From Sphingomonas bisphenolicum (lineage in GTDB: Bacteria > Pseudomonadota > Alphaproteobacteria > Sphingomonadales > Sphingomonadaceae), in assembly GCF_024349785.1 (NCBI RefSeq), contig NZ_AP018817.1, positions 1,519,501 to 1,583,500 of the forward strand: a stretch of 64,000 nt of DNA. The letters are read 5' to 3'. The first letter of the stretch is position 1. The number at the start of each line of letters is the position of its first letter. This document shows, one piece after another, positions 19,419-27,893 of this stretch. Made by a program: the position numbers and the translations under genes. The notes under the pieces were generated by a model. That model made no database searches, had not been told where the DNA came from, and saw only the letters and a program-made list of their open reading frames with translations.

Positions 19419-20864
19419 ATGGATATCCAGTTCAGCCCGACCCGTCCCGATGCCGACACGCTGGTGTTCGCCGTGCCCAAGGGCGGTTTCGACGCGCTGC
19501 CCCTGTCGGCCGCGCCCATTTTGGCGGCGGGCGCCGCCGCATCGCGCTTCACCGGCGAGACGGGGACGAGCTTCGAAAGCTTCGTGTCCGAAGGCGGCAA
19601 GACGCTGCGCGTGCTGTTGCTGGGCATCGGCGCAGGTAGCGAACAGGACGTGGAAAAGGCCGGCGCGGCGCTGACCGCAAAGCTGTCGACCAGCGGCGCG
19701 ATCCATGCTGCGGTGGAATTTTTCGGCGGCGCGAGCGGCGAACTGGCGGCGCATCTGGCGTTCGGCGCATTGCTGCGCGGCTGGCGGATCGACACCTATC
19801 GCACCCGTCAGCCCGAAAAGGCCAAGCCGACGCTGAAGACGATCACGCTGGTTGCGGCCGGCACGGACGCGGCGTGGGACCGGCTGGCTGCGGTCGCCGC
19901 AGGCGTCGCCTTCACCCGCGAACTGGTGTCGGAGCCGGCGAACATCCTCTATCCCGAAAGCTTCGTCGAGCGTTGCCAGCATATGGCCGAACTGGGCGTG
20001 AAGATCACCGTGCTCGACAAGGCGGCGATGGAAAAGCTGGGCATGGGCGCGCTGCTGGGCGTGGCGCAGGGGTCCGTGCGCGAGGCGCGGCTGCTGGCGC
20101 TGGAATGGGACGGCACCAATGGCGCTGTCGAAAAGCCGGTCGTCTTCGTCGGCAAGGGCGTGACCTTCGACACCGGCGGCATCTCCATCAAGCCGGCGGC
20201 CGGCATGGAAGACATGAAGTGGGACATGGGCGGCGCGGGCGCGGTCGCCGGCGCGATCAAGGCGCTGGCCGGGCGCAAGGCAAAGGCGCGCGTGGTCGGC
20301 ATTTGCGGTCTGGTCGAAAATATGCCGGACGCCAATGCGCAGCGCCCCGGCGACATCGTGACGTCGATGTCCGGACAGACGATCGAGGTGCTGAATACTG
20401 ACGCCGAGGGGCGGCTGGTGCTGTGTGATGCCATCACATGGGCGCAGAAGACTTACGCGCCCGAAGTCATGATCGACCTCGCCACACTGACCGGCGCGAT
20501 GATTGTCGCGCTGGGCGATCAATATGGCGGCCTGTTCGCCAATGACGACGGACTGGCCGAAGACCTGACCGCAGCGGGCAAGGCGAGCGGCGACCAGTTG
20601 TGGCGCTTCCCGCTGTCGGACGCCTATAACAAAATGATCGACAGCCCGATCGCCGACATGAAGAATATCGGCGGGCGTTACGCTGGATCGATCACCGCGG
20701 CGCAGTTCATCAAGCGCTTCGTGGACGATGGCGTGAAGTGGGCGCATCTCGACATCGCCGGCATGGTCTGGTCCGACAAGCCGGGCGCGACCTGGGACAA
20801 GGGCGCCACCGGCTATGGCGTGCGCCTGATCGACCGGCTCGTTGCGGACAAGTTCGAGCATTGA
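19419..20864 (+). CDS. pepA: leucyl aminopeptidase PepA (M17)
   Basis: Cytoplasmic di-zinc aminopeptidase that removes N-terminal residues, preferring leucine. The 481-residue protein has the M17 signature N-T-D-A-E-G-R-L at 326-333. The metal and active-site segments are also present: G-K-G-V-T-F-D-T-G-G (about 246-255), K-W-D-M-G-G-A-G and I-D-L-A-T-L-T-G-A. Length is typical. It is divergent from lptD, with a 185-base shared upstream region. holC follows 23 bases downstream; the pepA-holC pair is common in proteobacteria and suggests co-transcription. Confidence 0.95.
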   Translation: MDIQFSPTRPDADTLVFAVPKGGFDALPLSAAPILAAGAAASRFTGETGTSFESFVSEGGKTLRVLLLGIGAGSEQDVEKAGAALTAKLSTSGAIHAAVEFFGGASGELAAHLAFGALLRGWRIDTYRTRQPEKAKPTLKTITLVAAGTDAAWDRLAAVAAGVAFTRELVSEPANILYPESFVERCQHMAELGVKITVLDKAAMEKLGMGALLGVAQGSVREARLLALEWDGTNGAVEKPVVFVGKGVTFDTGGISIKPAAGMEDMKWDMGGAGAVAGAIKALAGRKAKARVVGICGLVENMPDANAQRPGDIVTSMSGQTIEVLNTDAEGRLVLCDAITWAQKTYAPEVMIDLATLTGAMIVALGDQYGGLFANDDGLAEDLTAAGKASGDQLWRFPLSDAYNKMIDSPIADMKNIGGRYAGSITAAQFIKRFVDDGVKWAHLDIAGMVWSDKPGATWDKGATGYGVRLIDRLVADKFEH

Positions 20865-20887
20865 CCCCAATTCGCTAGAGGAAAGCC

Positions 20888-21325
20888 GTGCAGGTCGATT
20901 TCTACCAGCTCAGCCGCGATCCGGTGGACCAGGTGTTGCCCGCGATTGCGGTGCGCATCCTGGACCTGGGCGCGCGGCTGCTGGTGGTGGCGCAGGAACC
21001 GGAGCGGCTGGAGCGGATTTCGGCGGGGCTTTGGGCCGGTCCGCCTGAAAGCTTCCTGGCGCATGGCCGGGCGGGCGATGGCGGCGAGGCGCAGCAGCCG
21101 ATCCTGCTGAGCGAGGCTTGCGAGGCGCTGAACGGCGCGGCGCATATCGCGCTGGCGGACGGTATCTGGCGCGACGCGGCGCTGGGGTTCGAGCGGGCCT
21201 TCTACTTTTTCGACGAGGATACGGTCGACGGGGCGCGCGCCAGTTGGCGGGTGCTGTCGAAGCGCGAGGAGACGATTTCGCGCTACTTCAAGCAGGACGG
21301 GCGCAAATGGGTGCAAATGGCCTGA
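20888..21325 (+). CDS. holC: DNA polymerase III chi subunit HolC
   Basis: The chi subunit links the clamp loader to SSB at the replication fork. The 145-residue protein matches the family: V-D-F-Y-Q-L at the N-terminus, the L-L-V-V-A-Q-E-P region, and L-S-E-A-C-E-A-L-N-G-A and A-F-Y-F-F-D beta segments. The start is GTG at 20888, just after GAGGAAAG. Its position directly behind pepA matches the usual order (pepA-holC, often followed by valS). Here valS is about 33 kb away. Confidence 0.9.
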   Translation: MQVDFYQLSRDPVDQVLPAIAVRILDLGARLLVVAQEPERLERISAGLWAGPPESFLAHGRAGDGGEAQQPILLSEACEALNGAAHIALADGIWRDAALGFERAFYFFDEDTVDGARASWRVLSKREETISRYFKQDGRKWVQMA

Positions 21326-21415
21326 TGTTCGGTCAGGGTTAAGCCCCTTGCGGCCCGGCCCGGCCGCGTCTAAAGGCGCGCCCAGCATTCCCAACAATCT
21401 GGAGTTTCGAGGGCC

Positions 21416-21838
21416 ATGGCCGTCACGCGCACCTTTTCGATCATCAAGCCCGACGCGACCCGTCGCAACCTGACCGGCGCCGTCACCAAGCTGCTGGAAG
21501 AAGCCGGGCTGCGCGTCGTCGCATCCAAGCGCATCCGCATGAGCCGCGAGCAGGCCGAAGGCTTCTACGGCGTTCACAAGGAACGGCCTTTCTTCGCCGA
21601 CCTGGTCGCCTTCATGATTTCCGGCCCGGTCGTCGTCCAGGTGCTGGAAGGCGAGAATGCCGTGCAGCGCAACCGCGACATCATGGGCGCCACCAACCCC
21701 GCCAATGCCGACGCCGGCACGATCCGCAAGGAACTGGCCGAATCGATCGAAGCCAATTCGGTCCATGGTTCGGACAGCGAAGAAAATGCCGCGATCGAGA
21801 TCGCCTATTTCTTCAAGCCGGAAGAAATCGTCGGCTAA
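21416..21838 (+). CDS. ndk: nucleoside diphosphate kinase Ndk
   Basis: Transfers the gamma phosphate between nucleoside triphosphates and diphosphates. The 140-residue protein is full length, with the N-terminal F-S-I-I-K-P-D-A and the active-site N-S-V-H-G-S-D-S containing phosphorylated H117. TGGAG about 15 bases before the ATG is the nearest Shine-Dalgarno. A strong terminator follows 20 bases after the stop. Confidence 0.97.
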   Translation: MAVTRTFSIIKPDATRRNLTGAVTKLLEEAGLRVVASKRIRMSREQAEGFYGVHKERPFFADLVAFMISGPVVVQVLEGENAVQRNRDIMGATNPANADAGTIRKELAESIEANSVHGSDSEENAAIEIAYFFKPEEIVG

Positions 21839-21858
21839 AGCCGCGATCCTTCGATCTG

Positions 21859-21895
21859 AAAAGCCCGGTCCTCGTCCGCGAGGGCCGGGCTTTTT
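21859..21895 (+). terminator. intrinsic terminator after ndk
   Basis: A 16-bp stem (21859-21874 with 21879-21894, one G-T pair), a four-base loop (tccg) and a T run at 21891-21895. The A-rich left foot makes it usable in both directions, so it may also end the minus-strand TauE gene, whose stop is at 21900. Confidence 0.92.
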
Positions 21896-21899
21896 GATG

Positions 21900-22745
21900 T
21901 CAGTGCGATTTGGCCAGAGCGGGCGCCTCGACCTTCACCGGGTCGGGCGTGCGGGCCTTGACGAACAATTGCCAGGAGGACAGCGCCAGCACCGCGGCGA
22001 GCAGGGGTTGCAGCACCTTGTCGGGGGCATGGGACGACAGATAGCTGCCAACGATCACGCCGGGTATCGACCCGATCAACAGGTTCATCAGCAGTACGCC
22101 GTTGACGTCGCCCATCAGCCAGTGGCCCGTCCCGGCGATCAGCGCCAGCGGCACGGCATGGGCGATGTCCGACCCCACGATGCGGGCAACCGGCAGGCGG
22201 GGATAGAGGATGAGCAGCACCGTCACGCCGATCGCGCCCGCGCCGACCGAGGAGAGCGTGACCGCCGCGCCGATCAGCGCCCCGAGCGCCGTGGTGCCAT
22301 AGAAGGTGGCGTCGGCCGAGTGGCCCGATCCCAGCTCGTCCCGATGGCGAAACAGCCATTTGCGGCCGATGACCGCGATCGACGTCAGCGCCAGCAGCGA
22401 GGCGAGCGACAGCAGGATGATATGTTCGGTCGTTTTGCCGACGTCGCCGATCCAGCCGAGCACCAGCAGCGTGACTAGCGCGGACGGCACGCTCCCCGCC
22501 GCCATGCGCCGCACGATCGGCCATTCGATCGTGTCGCGCTTGCCATGGACCGCCGATCCGACGATCTTGGTCAGGGCGGCGAAGAGCAGGTCGGTGCCCA
22601 CCGCGGTCTTGGCGCTGACGCCGAACATCAGCACCAGCAGCGGCGTCATCAGCGAACCGCCGCCAACGCCGGTTACACCCACCAGCACGCCGACCAGCAG
22701 GCCGGCAATGGCGTGGAAGAGGTCGATCGATCCCATCAGGCTCAT
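21900..22745 (-). CDS. TauE/SafE-family (UPF0721) membrane exporter
   Basis: A 281-residue integral membrane protein with about eight hydrophobic helices arranged as two related halves. Each half carries the glycine-rich family segment (G-V-T-G-V-G-G-G-S-L-M-T-P-L near residue 25, and L-S-S-V-G-A-G-A-I-G-V in the second half). Members export sulfite, sulfoacetate or other organosulfur anions. Substrate cannot be told from sequence. The start is the ATG at 22745; the frame is open to 22808, but those residues are polar and atypical. No sulfur-metabolism gene is adjacent. Confidence 0.88.
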   Translation of the reverse strand: MSLMGSIDLFHAIAGLLVGVLVGVTGVGGGSLMTPLLVLMFGVSAKTAVGTDLLFAALTKIVGSAVHGKRDTIEWPIVRRMAAGSVPSALVTLLVLGWIGDVGKTTEHIILLSLASLLALTSIAVIGRKWLFRHRDELGSGHSADATFYGTTALGALIGAAVTLSSVGAGAIGVTVLLILYPRLPVARIVGSDIAHAVPLALIAGTGHWLMGDVNGVLLMNLLIGSIPGVIVGSYLSSHAPDKVLQPLLAAVLALSSWQLFVKARTPDPVKVEAPALAKSH

Positions 22746-22859
22746 GGCGCCCGTCTTGTCCTTATCGTCATATTGCGCAACCCTGCGCGCGCCTTGCACC
22801 CGTTTCATCGCCGCAAGACAAGCGGCTTTCCTGTTTCAGGCGGAAAAGCAGGGCTTGGG

Positions 22860-23510
22860 CTATTTTTGACTGAGGCGCGCCCAGCGGGCGTCGACCCTCA
22901 TCTGGGCGCTGTCGGCCTTGACCGTTTCGACCCGCGACAGGCCGCGCAGCGCCAGGCTGTGCCCGGCGATCCAGCGGCCTGCAATGCCATAGCCTATGTC
23001 GTAGAGCGCGACATTCTCATGCGCATCGCCACCCACCACAAAACGAGTGGTGATGACCACCGGCAACCGCTCGTCGCCCACGCTGTCGTCGGGCAGCTTC
23101 GCCCTGGCCCGCGCCTTCTTGAGCGCGCTGTCGAACCAGCCGGCCTCGATCCGCGGATCGCCGGTGGTATCGACCGCCGCGATGCCGAGCGCGCGGGGGA
23201 AGAGGATGGTCTGGCTCTGGATGATCTGGTCGGGATCGGCGGTCCTGAGCGCGATCCGGTCGTCCTTCACCGAATCGGCATTGAGCACCAGTACGGCGGC
23301 GCGGCCGGACGCCTTGCGGCTTTCCGCCGCCTTTTCGGCGCGTTCGTCCTTCTTGTCGGCCCAGTTGAGATAGAGGGTGAGCGCGGAGATACCCACCGCC
23401 AACACCGCCAGCACTTCGCCCAGGGTGATCCAGCGACGACGAATCGCGGCGGCTTCCGCTGCCCGCTCTTCCTTGGCTGCCTCTCTGGGCGTTTCGGGCG
23501 TGTCGCTCAT
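22860..23510 (-). CDS. membrane-anchored hypothetical protein
   Basis: A 216-residue protein of unknown family. The N-terminus is charged and Ala/Glu-rich (about 1-25). One transmembrane helix follows (about 30-50, L-G-E-V-L-A-V-L-A-V-G-I-S-A-L), then a basic/acidic stretch and a predicted extracytoplasmic domain rich in beta strands (about 70-216). The charged N-terminus inside and domain outside fit a type II membrane anchor. It ends 114 bases from the TauE start and its own start lies 4 bases beyond the GST stop, so the three may be co-transcribed. Confidence 0.75.
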   Translation of the reverse strand: MSDTPETPREAAKEERAAEAAAIRRRWITLGEVLAVLAVGISALTLYLNWADKKDERAEKAAESRKASGRAAVLVLNADSVKDDRIALRTADPDQIIQSQTILFPRALGIAAVDTTGDPRIEAGWFDSALKKARARAKLPDDSVGDERLPVVITTRFVVGGDAHENVALYDIGYGIAGRWIAGHSLALRGLSRVETVKADSAQMRVDARWARLSQK

Positions 23511-23514
23511 GGCC

Positions 23515-24189
23515 TCACACCGACTGTGGCGGAACTTCGAATCGGTCGATCACCCAGTCCTCCGCCTGCGCGCCGCCGATCCATTCCTGCATCCAGGGAT
23601 GGGCGATGATGGCTTGCATATAGGCTTGCGCAAAGCGGGCGACCGGCAGTTGATAGGTGATGAAGCGAGTGACGACGGGCGCGAACATGACATCCACCGC
23701 CCCGAAGGCACCGAACAGGAAGTCGCCTTCGCCGCCATGGCGGGCGCGGGCCTGCGCCCAGAGCTGCATGATTCGGGCGATATCCTGCGCCACTGGCTCG
23801 GATGGCGGCACGGCGGGATAGATCTGCCGGATGTTCATGCTGTGCTCGCGGCGGAGCGCGGCGAAGCTGCTGTGCATTTCCGCCGCCATCGACCGGGCCA
23901 TGGCGCGCGCGGCGGGATCGACCGGCCAGAACAGGTCGCCACTGGTCTTTTCGTTCAGATATTCGACGATGGCCAGGCTGTCCCACACGACGACGTCATC
24001 GCCGTCCCACAGGATCGGCACCTTGCCGGAGGAGGGAGCGAACTCGTCGCCCTCACGCCGTTTCTCCCAGGCTTCCTCATAGAGGGGGACGACCACCTCC
24101 TCGAACGGGAGGGCGGACAATTTGCACGCCAGCCAGCCGCGCAGCGACCAGCTCGAATAGGCCTTGTTGCCAATGAACAGCTTCATCAT
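23515..24189 (-). CDS. glutathione S-transferase family protein
   Basis: A 224-residue cytosolic GST. The N-terminal thioredoxin-like domain (1-80) has I-G-N-K-A-Y-S-S-W-S-L-R-G-W, with a serine/tyrosine cluster at the glutathione site, and the cis-proline K-V-P-I-L. The D-S-L-A-I-V-E-Y-L motif closes this domain. The C-terminal helical domain follows (90-215). Such enzymes conjugate or reduce electrophiles with glutathione. Alphaproteobacteria carry many paralogues and the substrate cannot be inferred. The protein begins M-M-K-L-F-I, so the second ATG is an equally good start. Confidence 0.9.
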   Translation of the reverse strand: MMKLFIGNKAYSSWSLRGWLACKLSALPFEEVVVPLYEEAWEKRREGDEFAPSSGKVPILWDGDDVVVWDSLAIVEYLNEKTSGDLFWPVDPAARAMARSMAAEMHSSFAALRREHSMNIRQIYPAVPPSEPVAQDIARIMQLWAQARARHGGEGDFLFGAFGAVDVMFAPVVTRFITYQLPVARFAQAYMQAIIAHPWMQEWIGGAQAEDWVIDRFEVPPQSV

Positions 24190-24487
24190 ATCGTCTTCTT
24201 AGACGGGAGCGACGGAACAAGTCGAGCGGGAAGACGTGTCGGAATCCCATTAAAGATGATCCCTTCCTCCTTCGGAATACTGTACTTTTTGCCGTTCGGA
24301 TCATTTCCGCTTTTCCCCTGAAAACGAATGCAAATTCGAACATGGCGGTTGAGTTGATCGCAGGCCGAGGTCGGCCTGCGATAGTTCATCTCCCGGCATG
24401 GCGCGGTCGGTGCTCTTGGCGGGCAGATCCTCGCTCTGCTGGCGCGGCATGACATGGACCGATTGCACCATGTCGACCAGGGAAAGG
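24190..24487. other. low-GC intergenic region with a strong inverted repeat
   Basis: No recognisable gene. A perfect 12-bp inverted repeat with a two-base centre lies at 24357-24382 (arm atcgcaggccga). It is about 105 bases after the histidine-kinase stop and could terminate the efflux operon. The part nearer the GST gene is unusually AT-rich: I count 54 G+C in 24241-24360, 45%. A 56-codon minus-strand frame (24301-24471) exists but has no ribosome-binding site or family likeness. Confidence 0.6.
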
Positions 24488-25819
24488 TCAGCGCGCCAGA
24501 CGCACCTCTACGCCAAAGCCGGGCGCGGGCAGGATCGACGCCGATCCGCCGTGTATCCTTGCGACAGCCGCGACGAGGGCGAGCCCCAGGCCGTGGCCGT
24601 CGGTGGACCGGCTGGCTTCGGAGCGGCTGAACCGGTCGAACAGGCGGGGGATATCCGCTTCGGGGACGCCCGGACCATCGTCGCGCACGCATAGCAGGAG
24701 GCAAGCGTCCTGCGAGGAAAGCGTCACCGAAACCCGAGTGCCGGGCGGAGTATGACGCAGGACGTTGTCGAGCAGATTGGCGACCAGTTGGCGCAACAGG
24801 CGGCGGTCGCCATGAAGATGGTGGCCGGGCGCGACAGCGGATGAAAGCCGATGCCCCGAAATCTCGAAATCGGGGTCGTAGGAATCGATCAGATCTTCGA
24901 CGAGGTCGGTCATGGAAAGGTCGCGAAAATCGCGACGCAGCGTTCCGGCCTCGACCTCGGAAATGCGCAGGATCGCCCCGAACAGTTCCAGCAGTTCCTG
25001 CGATTCCATCGTCGCCGCTTCGATGGCGACCTTTCTCTCGTCCCCCTCGCGCGTCAGCGCCTCATGCAGTTGGTTGCGCAGGCGGGTCAGCGGCGTGCGC
25101 AGGTCGTGGGCGACGTCGCTCGACACCTGACGCAGATTTTCGACCAGCGCGGCATTGCGGTCGAGCATGTGATTGAGGGTTTGCGCGACCCGGTCGAACT
25201 CGCTGCCCGACCCGTCCAGCGGCATACGCTGGCGCGGGTCGCCCGCGATGATCGCCTGGGCGGCGTCGTCGAACCGGCGCAGCCGGCGCTGCGTGACGAC
25301 GCCCACCGTCCAGGCGCCGCCGATTGCGAGCAACAACATGGTGGCGAACGCCGCCAGGAACAGCTTCAGGATCGTGATGTCCATCTCGTCGATCACTTGG
25401 CGGTCGACGGCGACCAGCAAGCGGCCACCATCGGGCAGGCGTGTCGTCAGCGACTGGGCGATGCCGCCTTCCCGGCCATAGGGGAGCAGTTCGACATAGC
25501 CCGACATTGCAGGCACCTGCGCATCGAAAGCACCCGCCAGTCGCCGTCCCTGCGGATCGAGCAGGATATAGCCCAGGCTGGCGGTGCTATGGGCGGCGTC
25601 GCGTTGATGGATCAGCGCTGCGAGCCGCGCCGTGCCGCCATCGCCCGTTCGGGCCAGCAACGAGCGGGTTTCGGTCGCAATACGCTGATCGAGTTGCACC
25701 TCCATCGCCTCATGCACCACGACATAGGCCAGCACGCCGATCACCAGCGTCGCCAGCGCGAAGACCAGGCTGACGAGCGCGGTGAGGCCGAATGTGGTGC
25801 GCCAGGGACGGCGCATCAT
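24488..25819 (-). CDS. sensor histidine kinase of the RND efflux operon
   Basis: A 443-residue membrane histidine kinase. There are two transmembrane helices (about 11-35 and 150-175) around a periplasmic sensor of about 115 residues, then a HAMP linker. The HisKA domain has D-V-A-H-D-L-R-T-P-L (H238 phosphorylated), and the ATPase domain has L-L-D-N-V-L-R-H-T (N352), R-D-D-G-P-G-V and G-H-G-L-G-L. It is the last gene of a five-gene operon. The response regulator overlaps its start by 4 bases (ATGA). Family and context suggest it senses a metal or toxic compound in the periplasm and controls the pump. Confidence 0.93.
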   Translation of the reverse strand: MMRRPWRTTFGLTALVSLVFALATLVIGVLAYVVVHEAMEVQLDQRIATETRSLLARTGDGGTARLAALIHQRDAAHSTASLGYILLDPQGRRLAGAFDAQVPAMSGYVELLPYGREGGIAQSLTTRLPDGGRLLVAVDRQVIDEMDITILKLFLAAFATMLLLAIGGAWTVGVVTQRRLRRFDDAAQAIIAGDPRQRMPLDGSGSEFDRVAQTLNHMLDRNAALVENLRQVSSDVAHDLRTPLTRLRNQLHEALTREGDERKVAIEAATMESQELLELFGAILRISEVEAGTLRRDFRDLSMTDLVEDLIDSYDPDFEISGHRLSSAVAPGHHLHGDRRLLRQLVANLLDNVLRHTPPGTRVSVTLSSQDACLLLCVRDDGPGVPEADIPRLFDRFSRSEASRSTDGHGLGLALVAAVARIHGGSASILPAPGFGVEVRLAR

Positions 25820-26490
25820 TCGCTGCGGATCATATAGCCCGCGCCGCGCACGGTTTCGATCGCGTCGACATCGAACCCGGCGTTGAGCTTCGACCGCAGG
25901 CGGCTGAGATGGGTTTCGACGATGTTGGTCTTCGGCTCGAAATCAAAGTCCCAGACGCGTTCCAGCAGCATCGTGCGGGTCATGACGCGATGGCGGTTGC
26001 GCATCAGTTCGGCCAGCAGCGCAAATTCGCGCGGCTGGAGCGCCACTTTCCTGCCCGCGCGATGGACGGTGCGGCGATGCAGGTCGATCTCTATGTCGCC
26101 GACCGCCAGTTTCGCCGTCTCCATTTGCGGCGCCGGGCGGCGGCCGAGCGCGTTCACGCGCGCCACCAGCTCGGAAAAGGCGAAGGGCTTGACCAGATAG
26201 TCGTCGGCGCCCGCTTCCAGTCCCTCGACCCGGTCGGCGATCCGGCCGATCGCGGTCAGCATCAATATGGGGCTGCTGTTGCCCGCGGCGCGCAGCATCT
26301 TGACCAGCGACAGGCCGTCCAGTCCCGGCAGCATCCGGTCGACCACGACCGCGTCGAATCCGCCATCGGTCGCCTGGAACAGGCCATCGCGCCCGTCGGC
26401 GGCCACACTTACGGCATGGCCGATCTCCCGTAGACCCCGTGCGACGAAGTCGCGGGTTTCGCTATCGTCTTCGATGATGAGGATGCGCAT
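25816..26490 (-). CDS. OmpR-family response regulator
   Basis: A 224-residue regulator. The receiver domain (1-115) has the acidic pocket E7-D8-D9, phosphoacceptor D51 in V-V-V-D-R-M-L-P-G, T79 and K101. The C-terminal winged helix (about 130-224) includes R-E-F-A-L-L-A-E-L and the V-R-G-A-G-Y-M-I ending. The start at ATG 26490 gives the standard N-terminus M-R-I-L-I-I-E-D-D. The frame is open far upstream, but that is shadow of the outer-membrane gene. It lies 8 bases after the efflux outer-membrane gene, so pump and regulator are probably one transcript and autoregulated. Confidence 0.95.
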   Translation of the reverse strand: MRILIIEDDSETRDFVARGLREIGHAVSVAADGRDGLFQATDGGFDAVVVDRMLPGLDGLSLVKMLRAAGNSSPILMLTAIGRIADRVEGLEAGADDYLVKPFAFSELVARVNALGRRPAPQMETAKLAVGDIEIDLHRRTVHRAGRKVALQPREFALLAELMRNRHRVMTRTMLLERVWDFDFEPKTNIVETHLSRLRSKLNAGFDVDAIETVRGAGYMIRSE

Positions 26491-26498
26491 GATGCGTC

Positions 26499-27893
26499 CT
26501 AACCGATCGGGCGGGCGGGATCGAGTGGCTGCGGCGCGTTCTGCCAGCCGCCGCCCAACGCCCGGAAGAGCGCGACATAGGATTGGCCAAGCAGCAGGTC
26601 GGATTGCGCACGGGCCAGTGCGGCGGTCGCCCGCGTGCGCTCCGCGTCGATGACGAGCAGCGGCGACACGTCGCCCAGCCGCGCGCGTGACGCCGTGCGG
26701 CGGGCATAGAGCGCGGCTTCCTCGGTCGCCCCGGTCAGGGCGACATTGCGCTGCGCTTCGGCCTGCGTGGCGGCCAGCGCGCTTTCCACGTCGCGCAGCG
26801 CCCGCAGGATGGCGCCGTCCCAACCGGCCAGTGCGCCGCGCTCCTTGGCCTGGGCCTGGGCGATCCTGGCGCGCGCTGGCCCCTGATTGGGGAAAGCCCA
26901 GGACAGGAGTGGCGATGCGGTCGCGGCAAAGCCGCCGGACAGCAGGCCGATCGCGCCGCCCAGATTGACCTTGGGATAGAGCTCCGCGCGGGCGACGCCG
27001 ATTCCGGCGGTGGCGGATGCCAGCTTGCGTTCCGCCTCGCGAATGTCGGGGCGGCGCAGCAACAGCGCCGCGCCATCGCCGACCGGGGCGGCGTCCTTCA
27101 GCCGGGGCGGCGCCGCGCAGGTGATGGCGGCGATGCGCGGATCGGTCGGCGGCAGTCCCTGAAGCGTGGCGAGGCGATAGCGCGCGCCGTCGCGCGCGGC
27201 GTCGAAGGACGGCAGCATCGCGCGGGAAGAGGCGAGCAGGCTGGCCGCTTGCGAGACTTCCAGCGGAGACAGTTCTCCGGCGCGATATTGGTCCTGCACG
27301 CCCTGGAGGGCGCGCGCCTGCGCCGCGACGATCTCGCGCGCGATCCGGCCGTTTTGGATGGCGCCGCACAGGTCGACATAGGCCAGCACCGTGTCGGCCG
27401 CGACGGCGACGCGAACACCGTCCAGCGCGGCGGCCTGCGCGTCCGCATCGGCGCGCGCGGCGAGCGCACCGGACCGCAGCCGTCCGAACAGATCGATGTC
27501 CCAGCTGATCGTCGCGGCGGCGTCATAATCGCTGGCGGAGACATTGGCCGCGCTTGGCTGGCCGGATGGATTGTCGAGGCCCAGGCTGCTTTCGATGATC
27601 GGCTGGGGCAGCCGGGCGGCGTCGGCCTGCCGGATGGCGGCGCGGGCCGCGTCGAGATTGGCATAGGCGACGCGCAGATCGGCATTGGCGGCAAGGCTCG
27701 CCTGCACCAGCGCATCGAGCTGGGTATCGTCGAACAGGCGCCACCATTGGTCGGGCACCGGGGCGATCAACGTGGCGGCCCGGCTGGTGAACGGGGCGTT
27801 CGCCGTTGGCGGCGCGACGAGGGCAGGCGGGGGCGATGCGGCCATGCAGCCGCCAGCGAGCAGCGCGGCCAATGCGCTGAAACGGCGGATCAT
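26499..27893 (-). CDS. RND efflux outer-membrane lipoprotein (NodT/OprM type)
   Basis: A 464-residue TolC-fold outer-membrane factor. A lipoprotein signal with the lipobox L-A-G-G-C (C16) anchors it. Two repeated outer-membrane-efflux domains follow (about 60-245 and 270-450), rich in alpha-helical heptads such as A-Y-A-N-L-D-A-A-R-A-A-I. W-W-R-L-F-D-D near residue 50 is typical of NodT-type proteins. Its start overlaps the RND pump stop by 4 bases. It forms the exit duct for the pump encoded just upstream. Confidence 0.9.
   Translation of the reverse strand: MIRRFSALAALLAGGCMAASPPPALVAPPTANAPFTSRAATLIAPVPDQWWRLFDDTQLDALVQASLAANADLRVAYANLDAARAAIRQADAARLPQPIIESSLGLDNPSGQPSAANVSASDYDAAATISWDIDLFGRLRSGALAARADADAQAAALDGVRVAVAADTVLAYVDLCGAIQNGRIAREIVAAQARALQGVQDQYRAGELSPLEVSQAASLLASSRAMLPSFDAARDGARYRLATLQGLPPTDPRIAAITCAAPPRLKDAAPVGDGAALLLRRPDIREAERKLASATAGIGVARAELYPKVNLGGAIGLLSGGFAATASPLLSWAFPNQGPARARIAQAQAKERGALAGWDGAILRALRDVESALAATQAEAQRNVALTGATEEAALYARRTASRARLGDVSPLLVIDAERTRATAALARAQSDLLLGQSYVALFRALGGGWQNAPQPLDPARPIG

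Noticed and set aside
24301..24471. 56-codon minus-strand frame after the histidine-kinase stop
   Set aside because: No Shine-Dalgarno, no recognisable family, and it spans the strong inverted repeat at 24357-24382.
25816..27369. Response regulator read as a 517-residue protein
   Set aside because: The first 293 residues are an out-of-frame shadow of the outer-membrane gene; the receiver domain begins cleanly at 26490.
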